Notes under the pieces: model-generated
Seen by the model: the letters and a program-made list of their open reading frames with translations, nothing else
Databases searched by the model: none
Told to the model about the DNA's origin: nothing
Assembly (NCBI GenBank): GCA_021780495.1
Contig: JAJXYO010000027.1
Span: forward strand, 1-64,000
From: Deltaproteobacteria bacterium
GTDB taxonomy: Bacteria; Desulfobacterota; Desulfuromonadia; Geobacterales; Pseudopelobacteraceae
Reading direction: 5' to 3'
Length of the DNA stretch: 64,000 bases
Shown: piece after piece, positions 8,273 to 18,685 of the stretch
Position numbering within the stretch: the first letter of the stretch is position 1
How the letters are laid out: each line of letters begins with the position of its first letter
Translations under genes and position numbers: made by a program

Positions 8273-9204
8273 TCCCGCACCCCCGTGCCGGTCAACGAGA
8301 TAAAGACATCTTCCAGGGTGCGCTCCTTGAGCGAGATGCGTTTCACCGGAGCGCCATTAAGGATCGTAACGACCTCCGCCAGGCATTCCCAACTGACAAG
8401 CTCCACACACACGGAATGTTCAACAATCTCGACCCCCTTCACGCAAGCCATCCCCTGCAACAAAGCCGCATACGCATCAACGTTATCGGCGAAATCAATT
8501 TGATAAATCGTTCCTCCCGATAGCTTATCCTTCAGCTCCTGGGAACTGCCTTGATCGATCAGGCGGCCGTGGTCCATGATGGCGATCCGGCCGCAGAGTT
8601 GTTCGGCCTCGTCGAGATAATGGGTGGTCAGGAAGATCGTCATCCTGCCGGCAATCGATTTGATATACTCCCAGACGGCCCGGCGGGATTGGGGATCGAG
8701 CCCGGTAGTCGGCTCATCGAGGAACAACAGGCGCGGCTCGTGCAGCAGCGCCCGCGCAACAACCAGCCTGCGCTGCATGCCGCCCGAAAAGGTGTCGGGC
8801 ATGTCATGCTGCCGCCCCGCCAAGCCCATCAGCTCCAGCAGTTCGTCGATACGCCTGCGGTAACGTCCGACCGCCATGCCGTGCAGCCTGGCATGCAGCT
8901 CCAGGTTTTCCCGGGCGCTGATGTAGCGGTCGAGACTGTTTTCCTGGGGTACCACCCCGATCAGGCAACGGATCTCGCGACCATGCGTGCGGGGATCAAG
9001 ACCTTCGATTAAAACCTCGCCCGCATCCTGGCGCATGAGTGTCGTCAGGATGCGGATCAGGGTTGTCTTACCGGCCCCGTTGGGTCCCAACAGCCCAAAG
9101 ATCGAGCCACGGGCGACCTCGAGATTGAAATCTGCCAGGGCGGTGAGCGCGCCGTAGCATTTGGAGAGCGAGCGGACGGATATGGCCGGTGTTTGAGTGG
9201 TCAT
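8269..9204 (-). CDS. ABC transporter ATP-binding protein, DrrA/CcmA-like
   Basis: A 311-residue ATPase with Walker A GPNGAGKTT near residue 40, signature FSGGMQRR near residue 138, Walker B LLFLDEPTTGLD and an H-loop TTHYLDEAEQL. The C-terminal 80 residues match the extension found in DrrA-like export ATPases. I chose the ATG at 9204 because it overlaps the preceding stop as ATGA; a frame extended to 9240 would intrude into the J-domain gene. It energises the permease encoded next. Its position at the end of a ruvB-led chain is unusual. Confidence 0.9.
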   Translation of the reverse strand: MTTQTPAISVRSLSKCYGALTALADFNLEVARGSIFGLLGPNGAGKTTLIRILTTLMRQDAGEVLIEGLDPRTHGREIRCLIGVVPQENSLDRYISARENLELHARLHGMAVGRYRRRIDELLELMGLAGRQHDMPDTFSGGMQRRLVVARALLHEPRLLFLDEPTTGLDPQSRRAVWEYIKSIAGRMTIFLTTHYLDEAEQLCGRIAIMDHGRLIDQGSSQELKDKLSGGTIYQIDFADNVDAYAALLQGMACVKGVEIVEHSVCVELVSWECLAEVVTILNGAPVKRISLKERTLEDVFISLTGTGVRE

Positions 9205-10535
9205 TGATCGTAACGCCATTTGAAGTTGATTACCTTGCAACCTGGCATCAGCTGGCGGAAACGGTCCAGCCCTGTTTCGGTAATGCCGGTGCCGCTACAG
9301 GTCAGCGACTTCAACCCGGAAAGATGGATCAGGTTCAGAAGTCCATTGTCCGTGATGCCGGTATGGTAGATATACAGCCTTTTCAAGCCCTTCAGTGCAG
9401 TAAGAAGTCGCAGGCCGTTATCGCTAACCGTGGCATTGGATAGATACAGCTCTTCCAGTGCTGTGAGGTGTGCCAGGTGCTTCAGGGCGGCGTCAGCGGC
9501 GTCGTAGAGAAACAGCGCCTGAAGGTCATCGCCCTGCAGGGTTTCCAGGAAGCTGAGGCTGGAGCGTGCTGCACACTTGACATCCAGGCGGACAGACTTA
9601 TCCAGGTAGACCTCCTTGGCCCCACGTGCAATACCAACCCGGTGCCAGTCCCTGAAATCCAGCGAATGTTTGTTGCGTTCGAAGATGATGCCGCAGGACG
9701 TTTCGACAGGGAAACGGATAATACGTGTTTCCAGCGGGGTGCCGCTCCGTTCCCCCGCTTCCATCCCGTCTCCCCGCAACACAGCCAACCGGTTCTTGGC
9801 CTTGGTTATATCAAGGTCGAGCGCAGCCGCCATTTCGGCCAGCAGATCGATACCGTCGGACAGGGATTCGTCCACCCGGATCTTGAAATTGCAGATATCG
9901 GTCGCCTTGAGCTCTTCGATCTGGCACCCCAGGGCGTGGATATTCTGCTGCATACGTGCGATTTCACGGATGACACGCACCAATTCCATGGCCACGTCCT
10001 GCTCGGACACGATCTCGGGACCCTGCTCCCAATCAAAGTAAATATCTTCAAGAACCTTCCGGTCACCCACCTCGTAGGCATGATTGGCAATGGCCATCAA
10101 CTCCTGCCGCCGCAGACGTTGCTCTTCATCAGGCGCCAGATCGGGGTGAATGGCCTTGGCGACAGCACGATAGAGCGATTTCAGATTCCTGGGCGGGGAT
10201 GTTGGATCGGCATCAACATCCAGATCATCGTCCAGCAGATCGGTACGATGATGAAAATATGCAAAGGCATCGCTGTTGACCGGCGATGCTGCCGTTTCAT
10301 CGGCTTCACTGTCGTCCAGCATCCCGTTGAGCTGCCATTCCAGATCTTCGAGGAGCGCGATGCGGGCACCCAGCATATTTGCGTAAAGCTGCTCGAATAT
10401 GCGGATTTGCGCTTTAAGATACAAAAAATCGGACTCGCGCGCAGCGCACTCTGCTTTCAAGCGGGACAATTCTGCGCGCTTTTTTTCCAACTCGATCTCT
10501 TCAGGGGTTTTTAATTGGTTGCGAAAGGGACTCAT
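9201..10535 (-). CDS. J-domain protein with C-terminal leucine-rich repeats
   Basis: A 444-residue soluble protein. Residues 11-65 are a Lys/Glu/Leu-rich coiled coil. Residues 117-160 form a J-domain-like helical hairpin with the HPD motif at 130-132, which in DnaJ proteins contacts DnaK. A second helical region spans about 185-255. The C-terminal third holds about four leucine-rich repeats of roughly 24 residues (LEELYLSNATVSDNGL, LKRLYIYHTGITDNGL, LKSLTCSGTGITETGL). The start overlaps the DnaA-like stop and its stop overlaps the ABC ATPase start. It may recruit DnaK to a client bound by the LRRs; this is inference. Confidence 0.8.
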   Translation of the reverse strand: MSPFRNQLKTPEEIELEKKRAELSRLKAECAARESDFLYLKAQIRIFEQLYANMLGARIALLEDLEWQLNGMLDDSEADETAASPVNSDAFAYFHHRTDLLDDDLDVDADPTSPPRNLKSLYRAVAKAIHPDLAPDEEQRLRRQELMAIANHAYEVGDRKVLEDIYFDWEQGPEIVSEQDVAMELVRVIREIARMQQNIHALGCQIEELKATDICNFKIRVDESLSDGIDLLAEMAAALDLDITKAKNRLAVLRGDGMEAGERSGTPLETRIIRFPVETSCGIIFERNKHSLDFRDWHRVGIARGAKEVYLDKSVRLDVKCAARSSLSFLETLQGDDLQALFLYDAADAALKHLAHLTALEELYLSNATVSDNGLRLLTALKGLKRLYIYHTGITDNGLLNLIHLSGLKSLTCSGTGITETGLDRFRQLMPGCKVINFKWRYDQ

Positions 10536-11245
10536 ACCTGCGCGCCCGACAACATTTTTTCACGGGATTCGCGAGCAAGCGGCAGCGATATCTTGCGCTT
10601 GCTGGCCATGGAGCAGCGATAGAGAGCTTCAAAAGCTGCGATCAGATCTCCAACCTCACGACTGGTGGTCATGAGAATGAAATCAACCACGTCATCCGGC
10701 ATGCGAACCTGGCGGTCAGCGGCAATCTTCCTGAGGATCATCTGACGGGAATGATCGTCGGACACATCCACCCGCGCCACCAGTCCCCACAACAGACGCG
10801 AAACAAGGTGGTCGTCCAGAAAAGGGAGTTCGCGCGGCGGGTACAGGCCAGCCATGGCTATTTTGCGCCCTGACGAATGGAAATCGTTGAATACCTGCCA
10901 CAGGGCGACCCGCAGGTCGGAGTCGTCAGGCAGGAGATGCAGATCGTCAACCAGCAAGGCCTCGGCAGCGGCAAATCGTGAGCACAAATCGTCAACACTG
11001 AAGGTTTCACGGCAGGAGAGATACGGTATCGGCTGGGGGCGATTCCTGCTCATGAGTTGACTCATGGCCTTTAACAGGTGGGTCTTGCCGGAACCGTGCG
11101 GACCGTGGAGATAGAGCAGGTTTTCCGAATCGTCGGGCCGGGCGATGCGGAGCGAAAACTGCAAGGCACCGGCGTTGCCGTCGCAGGTGATGAAGTTTTC
11201 GAAGGTACAGACGGAAATTACGGGGAATTCGAAGAACTGCTGCAT
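10532..11245 (-). CDS. DnaA/Hda-like AAA+ ATPase
   Basis: A 237-residue protein matching the AAA+ core of DnaA without its DNA-binding domain, the same layout as Hda. Residues 8-17 (ISVCTFENFI) resemble the DnaA family entry motif. Walker A GPHGSGKTHLL lies near residue 50, Walker B ALLVDDLHLL near residue 98, and an arginine-finger-like SRLLWGL near residue 147. The start is 2 bases after the ruvB stop. Hda promotes ATP hydrolysis by DnaA after replication starts. It may have that role or act as a loading ATPase for its operon partners. Confidence 0.82.
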   Translation of the reverse strand: MQQFFEFPVISVCTFENFITCDGNAGALQFSLRIARPDDSENLLYLHGPHGSGKTHLLKAMSQLMSRNRPQPIPYLSCRETFSVDDLCSRFAAAEALLVDDLHLLPDDSDLRVALWQVFNDFHSSGRKIAMAGLYPPRELPFLDDHLVSRLLWGLVARVDVSDDHSRQMILRKIAADRQVRMPDDVVDFILMTTSREVGDLIAAFEALYRCSMASKRKISLPLARESREKMLSGAQV

Positions 11246-11247
11246 GG

Positions 11248-12270
11248 TCAGAACAACTTCCCTTGGGGCGCTTCCGGTACCATCCGGCCAAAATGGAGAT
11301 AAGCGGCCGGGGTCGCCACGCGTCCACGGGGGGTGCGATTCAGGAAGCCGTTCTGAATGAGAAATGGCTCGTAGACATCCTCGATGGTATCGCTCTCCTC
11401 ACTGATAGCGGCTGCGATCGTATCCAGTCCGACCGGACCGCCAGCGAATTTATCGATGATCGTCAACAGGATCATGCGATCCATCTGGTCAAACCCCATC
11501 TCGTCTATCTCCAGCAACGCCAGGGTATTCTTGACCACAGTGCGGGTGATGATCCCATCGGCACGAACCTGGGCGAAATCCCGCACCCGCCGTAACATGC
11601 GATTGGCGATACGGGGCGTCCCCCGGCTGCGCAAGGCCAGTTCACCGGCACCCTGGGGGTCGATTTCCATCCCCAGAATCCCGGATGAGCGGGTAATGAT
11701 CGTTGCCAGTTCTGCGGGTGTATAGAATTCCAGGCGCGAAATAACCCCGAAGCGATCACGCAAGGGCGATGAAAGCAGGCCGGCCCGCGTGGTGGCGCCC
11801 ACCAGGGTGAAGCGCGGCAGGTCCAGTTTGATGCTGCGGGCGCTGGGTCCCTGACCGATGATAATGTCGAGCTGGAAATCTTCCATGGCCGGATACAGGA
11901 TTTCTTCCACCACATGAGAAAGACGGTGGATCTCATCGATAAAGAGCACATCATGGGGTTCGAGATTGGTCAGGATGGCAGCCAGATCGCCGGGGCGCTC
12001 GATAACCGGACCCGAGGTAGACTTGATATTGACCCCCATTTCACAGGCCACGATATTGGCCAGGGTCGTTTTGCCAAGTCCGGGAGGGCCGTAGAGCAGG
12101 ACATGATCCAGCGCTTCGCCCCTGCCCCTGGCAGCATCGATGAACAGGCGCAGATTGCCCTTGATCTTTTCCTGACCGATGTAATCGTCCAGAGCCCTGG
12201 GCCGCAGGGTCGCGTCAAGTTGGAAATCGTCAGCTAGTTTTTCAGGGGTTATGGCGAGTTCTCTGCTCAT
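11248..12270 (-). CDS. ruvB: Holliday junction branch-migration helicase RuvB
   Basis: A full-length 340-residue RuvB. The AAA+ motor shows Walker [10 protein letters not shown] (61-69), Walker B LFIDEIH (109-115), sensor 1 GATTRAG near residue 155 and arginine finger PLRDRFG near residue 168, followed by the winged-helix C-terminal domain ([10 protein letters not shown]). With RuvA it forms the motor that moves Holliday junctions during recombination repair. The start has GGAG 5 bases upstream. ruvA and ruvC are not adjacent; instead it heads a chain of DnaA-like, J-LRR and ABC genes. Confidence 0.97.
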   Translation of the reverse strand: MSRELAITPEKLADDFQLDATLRPRALDDYIGQEKIKGNLRLFIDAARGRGEALDHVLLYGPPGLGKTTLANIVACEMGVNIKSTSGPVIERPGDLAAILTNLEPHDVLFIDEIHRLSHVVEEILYPAMEDFQLDIIIGQGPSARSIKLDLPRFTLVGATTRAGLLSSPLRDRFGVISRLEFYTPAELATIITRSSGILGMEIDPQGAGELALRSRGTPRIANRMLRRVRDFAQVRADGIITRTVVKNTLALLEIDEMGFDQMDRMILLTIIDKFAGGPVGLDTIAAAISEESDTIEDVYEPFLIQNGFLNRTPRGRVATPAAYLHFGRMVPEAPQGKLF

Positions 12271-12402
12271 GGTTACTCCATCGGAAATATGGCAGACTAT
12301 GAACGATTAGCCGGTGATTGTCAAATCAGTGCTGCGGAAGGGCGGGCAAGAATCACGGCGCCCACACAGTGAAGTTATCTACCGAAAACATCAACGGAGA
12401 CT

Positions 12403-13113
12403 CTAGCGCCTGCCGGAAAAACGCTTGGCTTTCATGGCTTCGTCGCGGGAGAAATGGCGGGGAATCTTGAGGACCTGACCAGGCCAGAGTTGTCTGGGAT
12501 TTCGAATTTGATCACGGTTGGACCGATAGATAAGCGGCCACAAGCTAGCATCGTTATAAATTTCTGAACGTGCCGAAATTTGCGGAAGTGTTTCTCCGCG
12601 ACGTACCGTGTAGACAGATATTTGCGCAGCTGAGGCCGCTGCTTCGTGTTTTGCCGCAGCAGCGGCTTTCTCTTCCTGGTCAGCCTTCAACTGTTCCTGC
12701 TGGCGCAGCCTCACTTCGGCTTCTGCAGCCTGAATCATCAGGCGCTCTTCCGCCTCACGGGCGGCTTCTTCCGCAACACGGGCGGCCTCCCTGGCCTCCC
12801 GCTGACGTTTTTCTTCCGCCAGAAGCTGATTGTGACGCAGCAGTTCACCCTTCAGCACCGTTCCTTTTTGAAGGGCTATCAGGTAAAAGACATCCGCTTC
12901 CTTTTCATCTTCATGGACATGCAGTACCGCTTCACCATGTTCGAATGTTTCCAGCAGGCTATTATACTCCTGGGGAAACACCGCGCGAGCACCCTGTTGA
13001 GCAAGTTCATCGACCAGTGCCGCCGTCTTTGCACGCCAGGTCGGTACCGGCGTTGCGCAGGCAGACAACAGACAAAGAAACAAACCTGCTATGGGTGCTA
13101 CCCGACGAATCAT
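12403..13113 (-). CDS. LysM-domain lipoprotein with coiled coil
   Basis: A 236-residue envelope protein. Residues 1-17 form a signal peptide ending in the lipobox LLSAC (Cys18), so it should be lipidated. Residues 95-165 are an Ala/Glu/Arg-rich helical stretch likely to be a long coiled coil. The C-terminus is a LysM module (YTVRRGETLPQISARS to GQVLKIP), which binds peptidoglycan. It probably tethers membrane and cell wall. It lies 14 bp after aspS and is likely co-transcribed with it. A similar layout occurs in other Geobacter-like lipoproteins. Confidence 0.85.
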   Translation of the reverse strand: MIRRVAPIAGLFLCLLSACATPVPTWRAKTAALVDELAQQGARAVFPQEYNSLLETFEHGEAVLHVHEDEKEADVFYLIALQKGTVLKGELLRHNQLLAEEKRQREAREAARVAEEAAREAEERLMIQAAEAEVRLRQQEQLKADQEEKAAAAAKHEAAASAAQISVYTVRRGETLPQISARSEIYNDASLWPLIYRSNRDQIRNPRQLWPGQVLKIPRHFSRDEAMKAKRFSGRR

Positions 13114-13127
13114 ATATCCAAATCCAC

Positions 13128-14912
13128 TTAGGCCTGTTTTTCTGCCAGACGGATGCCCAGTTCGCGTAACTGTTTATTTTCAACCAGCGACGGCGCTTCT
13201 GACATCATGCAGGTACCCTTTTGGGTTTTGGGGAATGCAATTACATCACGGATCGAGTCACTTCCGGTCAACAGCATGATCAGGCGATCCATACCAAAGG
13301 CGATCCCGCCGTGTGGTGGCGTGCCGAATTCCAGGGCATCCAGCAGGAAGCCGAACTTGCTGCGGGCCGATTCTTCGGATAGCCCAAGCAGCTTGAACAT
13401 GAGCGACTGTACCTGTTCCTGATGAATCCTGATGGAACCGCCACCGATTTCGTTTCCATTCAACACCAGATCGTAGGCTTTGGCGCGGCAGCGCCCCGGA
13501 TCAGATTCAACGTACTCAAGATCCTCATCCATCGGTGCGGTAAAAGGATGGTGGACGGCACACCAGCGACCCTCATCCTCATCCCATTCCAGCAACGGAA
13601 ATTCGGTTATCCATACAAAGCGATACTCATCCTTGCTGGTCAGCTTGAGGAGGTTCGCCAGATGGTTACGCAGCTTGCCGAGAGAATCGTTGACGACTTT
13701 GGGCTTGTCGGCCACGAAGAACAACAGGTCGCCCTCTTCTGCGCCGAAAGAGCTGTTCATGGTGGCGATCTTTTCCGGTGTGAAAAACTTGGCTATCGGA
13801 GAATGCCACTCGCCATTCTCGAATTTGACATAAGCCAGTCCCTTGGCGCCGTAGATCTTGACGAACTCGGTCAGGTCATCAATGTCCTTGCGGGAAAACC
13901 TGGCACAGCCCTTGGCATTGATACCTTTGATAATGCCGCCCTTGGCGGCGACCTCGGCAAAAACCTTGAAACCGGAGGCCTTGACTATCTCGGTCAGGTC
14001 GCATAGTTCCATGCCGAAACGCAGGTCCGGGTTGTCCACACCGAAACGCCGGATGGCCTCGGCATAGGTAAGACGCTCCACCGGCAGTTGGACGGTAGCC
14101 CCTTTTGCCTCTGTGAATATGCGAGCGATCAGCCCCTCCATGACCGTGATGATATCCTCCTGGTCGATGAACGACATCTCGCAATCGATCTGGGTAAATT
14201 CCGGCTGACGGTCGGCCCGTAGATCTTCGTCACGGAAGCAGCGTACTACCTGAAAATATTTATCAAAGCCGGAGATCATCAATATCTGCTTGAAAATCTG
14301 GGGAGACTGGGGCAACGCATAAAAACTGCCCTGGTTAATGCGGGACGGCACCAGGAAATCCCGAGCCCCCTCCGGCGTGGATTTTGTGAGAAAGGGTGTC
14401 TCCAACTCTATAAAGCCATTTTCTGTTAAATAACCGCGCGTTAACTGCGATACCTTCGAGCGCAGGATAAGATTGTTCTGGAGCTGGGGTCTGCGCAGAT
14501 CCAGGTAGCGGTATTTGAGACGGATATTTTCGTTGATCTCACTATGTTCGTCCAACATGAACGGCAACGGCTTGGAGCGGTTGAGAAGTTTGCACTCGCT
14601 GACCTGGATCTCAACCTGACCGGTTTTCATATTGGGGTTAACCGTACCTTCAGGACGGGGTATCACGGTACCTTTAATGGCCAGGACAAATTCGCTGCGG
14701 ACAGATTCGGCCACCGCATGCCCCTGGGCATTGACTTCCGGATCAAATACAATCTGGGCAATGCCTTCCCGGTCGCGAAGATCAATAAAGATAAGGCCGC
14801 CATGGTCCCGACGCCGCAGGGCCCAGCCCATTAAAATCACTTCCCGGCCGATATCCTGAGCCGTCAGATCACCGCAGTAGTGTGTACGTTTCCAGTTTCC
14901 CAGCATATGCAT
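13128..14912 (-). CDS. aspS: aspartyl-tRNA synthetase
   Basis: A 594-residue class II synthetase of bacterial type, including the GAD insertion domain. The N-terminal anticodon-binding OB fold contains [13 protein letters not shown] near residue 48; motif 2 spans [20 protein letters not shown] near residue 215, and motif 3 [13 protein letters not shown] near residue 530. It charges tRNA-Asp; whether it also charges tRNA-Asn cannot be settled from sequence by eye. I chose the ATG at 14912 because GGAGG lies 7 bases upstream; a longer frame to 14957 lacks such support. Confidence 0.96.
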   Translation of the reverse strand: MHMLGNWKRTHYCGDLTAQDIGREVILMGWALRRRDHGGLIFIDLRDREGIAQIVFDPEVNAQGHAVAESVRSEFVLAIKGTVIPRPEGTVNPNMKTGQVEIQVSECKLLNRSKPLPFMLDEHSEINENIRLKYRYLDLRRPQLQNNLILRSKVSQLTRGYLTENGFIELETPFLTKSTPEGARDFLVPSRINQGSFYALPQSPQIFKQILMISGFDKYFQVVRCFRDEDLRADRQPEFTQIDCEMSFIDQEDIITVMEGLIARIFTEAKGATVQLPVERLTYAEAIRRFGVDNPDLRFGMELCDLTEIVKASGFKVFAEVAAKGGIIKGINAKGCARFSRKDIDDLTEFVKIYGAKGLAYVKFENGEWHSPIAKFFTPEKIATMNSSFGAEEGDLLFFVADKPKVVNDSLGKLRNHLANLLKLTSKDEYRFVWITEFPLLEWDEDEGRWCAVHHPFTAPMDEDLEYVESDPGRCRAKAYDLVLNGNEIGGGSIRIHQEQVQSLMFKLLGLSEESARSKFGFLLDALEFGTPPHGGIAFGMDRLIMLLTGSDSIRDVIAFPKTQKGTCMMSEAPSLVENKQLRELGIRLAEKQA

Positions 14913-14991
14913 GGTGCAACCTCCGTATAGGTAAGAAAAAGTGTTTATATTGAACACGGGACAACTACAACCGGTACCCGCAATCGCATGT

Positions 14992-15654
14992 CTAGTTGAT
15001 CAACTTTCCAATGCTGCCGAATCGCGGCCGGAATTTTTCCTTATCCCATGACCAGTATTTGATAAAAGCGAGGCCTTTGATTTTATCCCGCGTGACAAAG
15101 CCCCAGAAGCGACTGTCATAGGAACGGTCACGATTGTCTCCCATCATAAAATATGAGTTTGGCGGCACGGTCACCGGACCAAAGGTATCTCGCGGGTTCA
15201 TCTCCTTGGGGATGATATCCTTTTCCTTGTGCACTTCATGGGGATTGACATACAGTTTGCCGTTGACATAAACCTTCTTGTCCTTTTCTTCCACCACATC
15301 ACCGGGGGTGCCGATCACCCGCTTGATGAAGTCTTTGCTGGGATCTTCCGGATATTCAAAGACGATCACGTCGCCACGCTGCGGATCGCGCACAGTGAGG
15401 ATACGCTTGTTGCTGAACGGCAGCTTGGTACCGAAGATAAATTTGTTCACCAACAGATGATCGCCGATAGCCAGGGTATCTTCCATGGAACCGGAGGGTA
15501 TCTTGAAGGCCTGAACCAGGTACGTACGGATCACCAGCGCCAGCAATACCGCGATGGCGATCGACTCTGCGTACTCGCGAATGAGGCTCTTTTTTTTAAC
15601 AACTGGCGGTACAGGTGTTGATGAATCCTGTGATTGGTCCTTAATCTCTTCCAT
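14992..15654 (-). CDS. lepB: signal peptidase I
   Basis: A 220-residue inner-membrane serine protease that removes signal peptides from exported proteins. A membrane helix lies at residues 29-48; the catalytic serine is in PSGSMEDTL near residue 55, and the catalytic lysine is in [11 protein letters not shown] near residue 105. The conserved [15 protein letters not shown] box is near residue 160. The ATG at 15654 has AAGGA 5 bases upstream; a TTG at 15684 would overlap the lepA stop. It is downstream of lepA, as in many bacteria. Confidence 0.95.
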   Translation of the reverse strand: MEEIKDQSQDSSTPVPPVVKKKSLIREYAESIAIAVLLALVIRTYLVQAFKIPSGSMEDTLAIGDHLLVNKFIFGTKLPFSNKRILTVRDPQRGDVIVFEYPEDPSKDFIKRVIGTPGDVVEEKDKKVYVNGKLYVNPHEVHKEKDIIPKEMNPRDTFGPVTVPPNSYFMMGDNRDRSYDSRFWGFVTRDKIKGLAFIKYWSWDKEKFRPRFGSIGKLIN

Positions 15655-15680
15655 TGCAATTCCTTTTATGTCGAAATGTA

Positions 15681-17477
15681 TCAATCAACCTTGAGAATGG
15701 CCAAAAATGCCTCCTGAGGCAGTTCCACGTTCCCCACATTTTTCATGCGTTTCTTACCTTCTTTTTGTTTTTCAAGCAGTTTTCTCTTGCGAGTTATATC
15801 TCCGCCATAACATTTTGCCAGGACATCCTTGCGCATGGCCTTGACCGTTTCGCGGGCGATAACCTTATTGCCGATAGCCGCCTGAATGGCAACCTCGAAC
15901 ATTTGACGGGAGATCAACTCCTTCATCTTGGCGACCAGATCACGTCCGCGGAAATATGCCTTCTCGCGGTGCAGGATCAGGGACAGGGCGTCTACCACCT
16001 CACCGTTGATCAGAACATTCATACGGACCAGATCCGAGCGCCGATACTCCAGGTGTTCGTAATCCAGGGATGCATACCCTTTGGTGATCGATTTGAGACG
16101 GTCGTAGAAGTCAAGCACGATCTCGTTCAACGGCAGTTCATAGATAATCATGACGCGTGTCGGGGTCAGATATTTGATCTCGCGCTGGACGCCGCGCTTG
16201 TCCTCGCACAAAGCCAGCACGCCGCCGACGAATTCATTAGGGACGTGGATGTGGGCCAGGATAAAAGGCTCTTCCAGATACTCCATGCTTTGCAGCTCAG
16301 GCATCTGATTGGCACTCTGGATGGAAAAGACCTCGCCGCTCATTTTGTGCACCCGGTACACAACCGTCGGGGCGGTGGTGATCAGCTCCAGGCCGAACTC
16401 ACGTTCCAGGCGTTCCTGGATAATTTCCATGTGCAGCAGCCCCAAAAATCCGCAACGAAATCCGAAGCCCAGGGCCACGGAGGTCTCCGGATCAAAGGAG
16501 AAAGAGGAGTCGTTCAACTTGAGTTTTGCCAGGGCATCGCGCAACTGTTCGTATTGCACGGTGTCAATCGGATACAGGCCGGAAAAGACCATCGGCTTGA
16601 CCTCTTTGAAACCATCCAGCGGCACCAGGCATTGACGGTTGAGCAGAGTGACCGTATCGCCGACCTTGGCATCGGCAACATCCTTGATGCCGGCGATCAC
16701 GAAACCGACCTCACCGGCGGTCAACTGCGCTACTTCGACCATAACCGGAGCGAAGATGCCGACCTTGAGCGCTTCATAGGCCTTGTTGGTAGACATGAGC
16801 TGAATCTTGTCGCCCTTTTTCAAGGTGCCGTCGAACAGGCGCACCAGGATGATAACCCCTTGGTACTGGTCATACCAGGAATCAAACAGCAGCGCCTTCA
16901 GCGGAGCAGCTTTATCCCCCGTGGGAGCCGGTATCTTCTTGATGATCTGTTCGAGGATCTCATGGGTACCGATTCCCTCCTTGGCGCTGGCCAGAACCGC
17001 ATCATGGGCATCGATACCGATAATCTCCTCGATCTCCTGTTTGACCCGTTCCGGATCAGCGGCCGGCAGATCGATCTTGTTCAAGACCGGAAACACCTCA
17101 AGGTTTATATCCAACGCCAGGTACACATTGGCCAAGGTCTGAGCCTCGACCCCCTGAGAGGCATCCACCACCAGCAGACCTCCTTCACAGGCCGCCAGCG
17201 ATCGGGAGACCTCATAGGTAAAGTCCACATGGCCGGGGGTATCGATCAGGTTGAGGATATAGTCGATGCCGTCATTGGAACGGTAGTTCAATCGAACGGT
17301 CTGAGCCTTGATGGTGATGCCCCGCTCGCGTTCCAGGTCCATCTTGTCAAGAAACTGATTCTGTTTTTCCCGGTCGGAAAGCGCACCGGTGTATTCCAGC
17401 AGGCGGTCGGCCAGAGTTGATTTGCCGTGGTCGATATGGGCGATAATGGAGAAGTTGCGAATTTTACTGATATCCAT
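15681..17477 (-). CDS. lepA: translation elongation factor 4 (LepA)
   Basis: A 598-residue GTPase of the elongation-factor family. G1 AHIDHGKST lies near residue 14, G3 DTPGHVDF near residue 78 and G4 NKIDLP near residue 133. The C-terminal LepA-specific domain is present ([23 protein letters not shown], then [22 protein letters not shown]). It acts on stalled or assembling ribosomes. The ATG at 17477 has GAAGGA upstream; a TTG at 17489 is less likely. lepB follows after 26 bp. Confidence 0.97.
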   Translation of the reverse strand: MDISKIRNFSIIAHIDHGKSTLADRLLEYTGALSDREKQNQFLDKMDLERERGITIKAQTVRLNYRSNDGIDYILNLIDTPGHVDFTYEVSRSLAACEGGLLVVDASQGVEAQTLANVYLALDINLEVFPVLNKIDLPAADPERVKQEIEEIIGIDAHDAVLASAKEGIGTHEILEQIIKKIPAPTGDKAAPLKALLFDSWYDQYQGVIILVRLFDGTLKKGDKIQLMSTNKAYEALKVGIFAPVMVEVAQLTAGEVGFVIAGIKDVADAKVGDTVTLLNRQCLVPLDGFKEVKPMVFSGLYPIDTVQYEQLRDALAKLKLNDSSFSFDPETSVALGFGFRCGFLGLLHMEIIQERLEREFGLELITTAPTVVYRVHKMSGEVFSIQSANQMPELQSMEYLEEPFILAHIHVPNEFVGGVLALCEDKRGVQREIKYLTPTRVMIIYELPLNEIVLDFYDRLKSITKGYASLDYEHLEYRRSDLVRMNVLINGEVVDALSLILHREKAYFRGRDLVAKMKELISRQMFEVAIQAAIGNKVIARETVKAMRKDVLAKCYGGDITRKRKLLEKQKEGKKRMKNVGNVELPQEAFLAILKVD

Positions 17478-17575
17478 GAATTCCTTCAAGTATCTGCTTC
17501 AAAATATAAACGTGTACAATAATTAAAATTGACGCCAAAGTAAAGGGTAAATGGGTCAGGCACCCGGCAACCTGT

Positions 17576-18685
17576 TTAGAACATGAACCTGCGCATGCTG
17601 ATATTCTGCAAAATGCCGATTCCCACCATGGATGTGATCATCGAGGTACCGCCGTAGGAAAAAAACGGCATCGGCACACCCACTACCGGAAACATGCCAA
17701 TCACCATGCCCATGTTGATGACGATGTGCCAGAACAGCATGGCCGTAACGCCAATTGCCAGCAGTGCTCCAAAACGATCGTTGCAACGCCGGGCAATATT
17801 GAGCCCCCACAGGACAAGTGACAGGTAAAGAATGATCAGAACAAGACAGCCGACAAACCCCCACTCCTCGGCAAAAACCGAAAAAGCGAAGTCAGTGTGC
17901 TGTTCGGGGAGAAACCGAAGCTGGGACTGGGTGCCTTTTACAAAACCCTTACCAAGGAATCCTCCGGAACCGACAGCAATCTTACTCTGAATGATGTGAT
18001 AGCCACTTCCCAGGCGGGAACGTTCCGGGTTGAGAAAATCGAGGATACGGTTCTTCTGGTAGGGACGCAGAAAATGACTCCATCCCAGCCATGCCATCGG
18101 TATGGTGACCAGGGAAAATGTCAACACGGTAGACCAGCGCACGCCGCGATAGATCGTCATGGAAACGGCAATCAGGATCACCAGGATTGCGGTTCCCAAA
18201 TCAGGTTGTTTCATAATCAACAGCGTCGGCACCGCCAAAATACCGAGCGGGAAGAGTACGTCCTTGACGGTCAAACCTCCGACCGACTGGAAATTATTGA
18301 AAAAACGGGCAAATGTTATAATGATGACAATCTTCATCAATTCGGATGGCTGGATATTAACAACACCCAGGTTGAGCCAGCGGGTGGCCCCCATTGAACG
18401 CCGGCCCACCACCAGCACCACCACCAGCAACACAACCAGTATGCCGTACAGCCCGTAAGAGAAGTCCTCCAGTATGTGATAATCAACCGTACAAACTGCG
18501 AACGCAATAAGCATTCCGGCCAGCAACCAATAGATCTGTTTGATATAGTACGGTGTCGCAATGATTTTATAGGGTGCAGTAGCACTGTAGATATTGAGAA
18601 TACCGAGCAGGCTGATGATCACCACCAGCCCGACCAGCATCCAATCGATATTTGTCAGGAGGCGACGATCAATCATTGGGGCCAT
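17576..18685 (-). CDS. rodA: rod-shape SEDS glycosyltransferase RodA
   Basis: A 369-residue polytopic protein of the SEDS family, with about ten membrane segments. The family signature HIVINMGMVIGMFPVVGVPMPF lies near residue 325 (only its core is quoted: NMGMVIGMFPVVGVP) and LGSGYHIIQSKIA is near residue 225. It polymerises peptidoglycan glycan strands together with the class B penicillin-binding protein encoded just upstream. The start overlaps the mrdA stop by 17 bases; an ATG at 18676 is an alternative start. It is the last gene of the mreC-mreD-mrdA-rodA operon. Confidence 0.95.
   Translation of the reverse strand: MAPMIDRRLLTNIDWMLVGLVVIISLLGILNIYSATAPYKIIATPYYIKQIYWLLAGMLIAFAVCTVDYHILEDFSYGLYGILVVLLVVVLVVGRRSMGATRWLNLGVVNIQPSELMKIVIIITFARFFNNFQSVGGLTVKDVLFPLGILAVPTLLIMKQPDLGTAILVILIAVSMTIYRGVRWSTVLTFSLVTIPMAWLGWSHFLRPYQKNRILDFLNPERSRLGSGYHIIQSKIAVGSGGFLGKGFVKGTQSQLRFLPEQHTDFAFSVFAEEWGFVGCLVLIILYLSLVLWGLNIARRCNDRFGALLAIGVTAMLFWHIVINMGMVIGMFPVVGVPMPFFSYGGTSMITSMVGIGILQNISMRRFMF

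Noticed and set aside
15654-17420. Large antisense open frame of 588 residues on the plus strand
   Set aside because: It is opposite the intact lepA and has no family resemblance; it is a shadow of GC-rich codon use.
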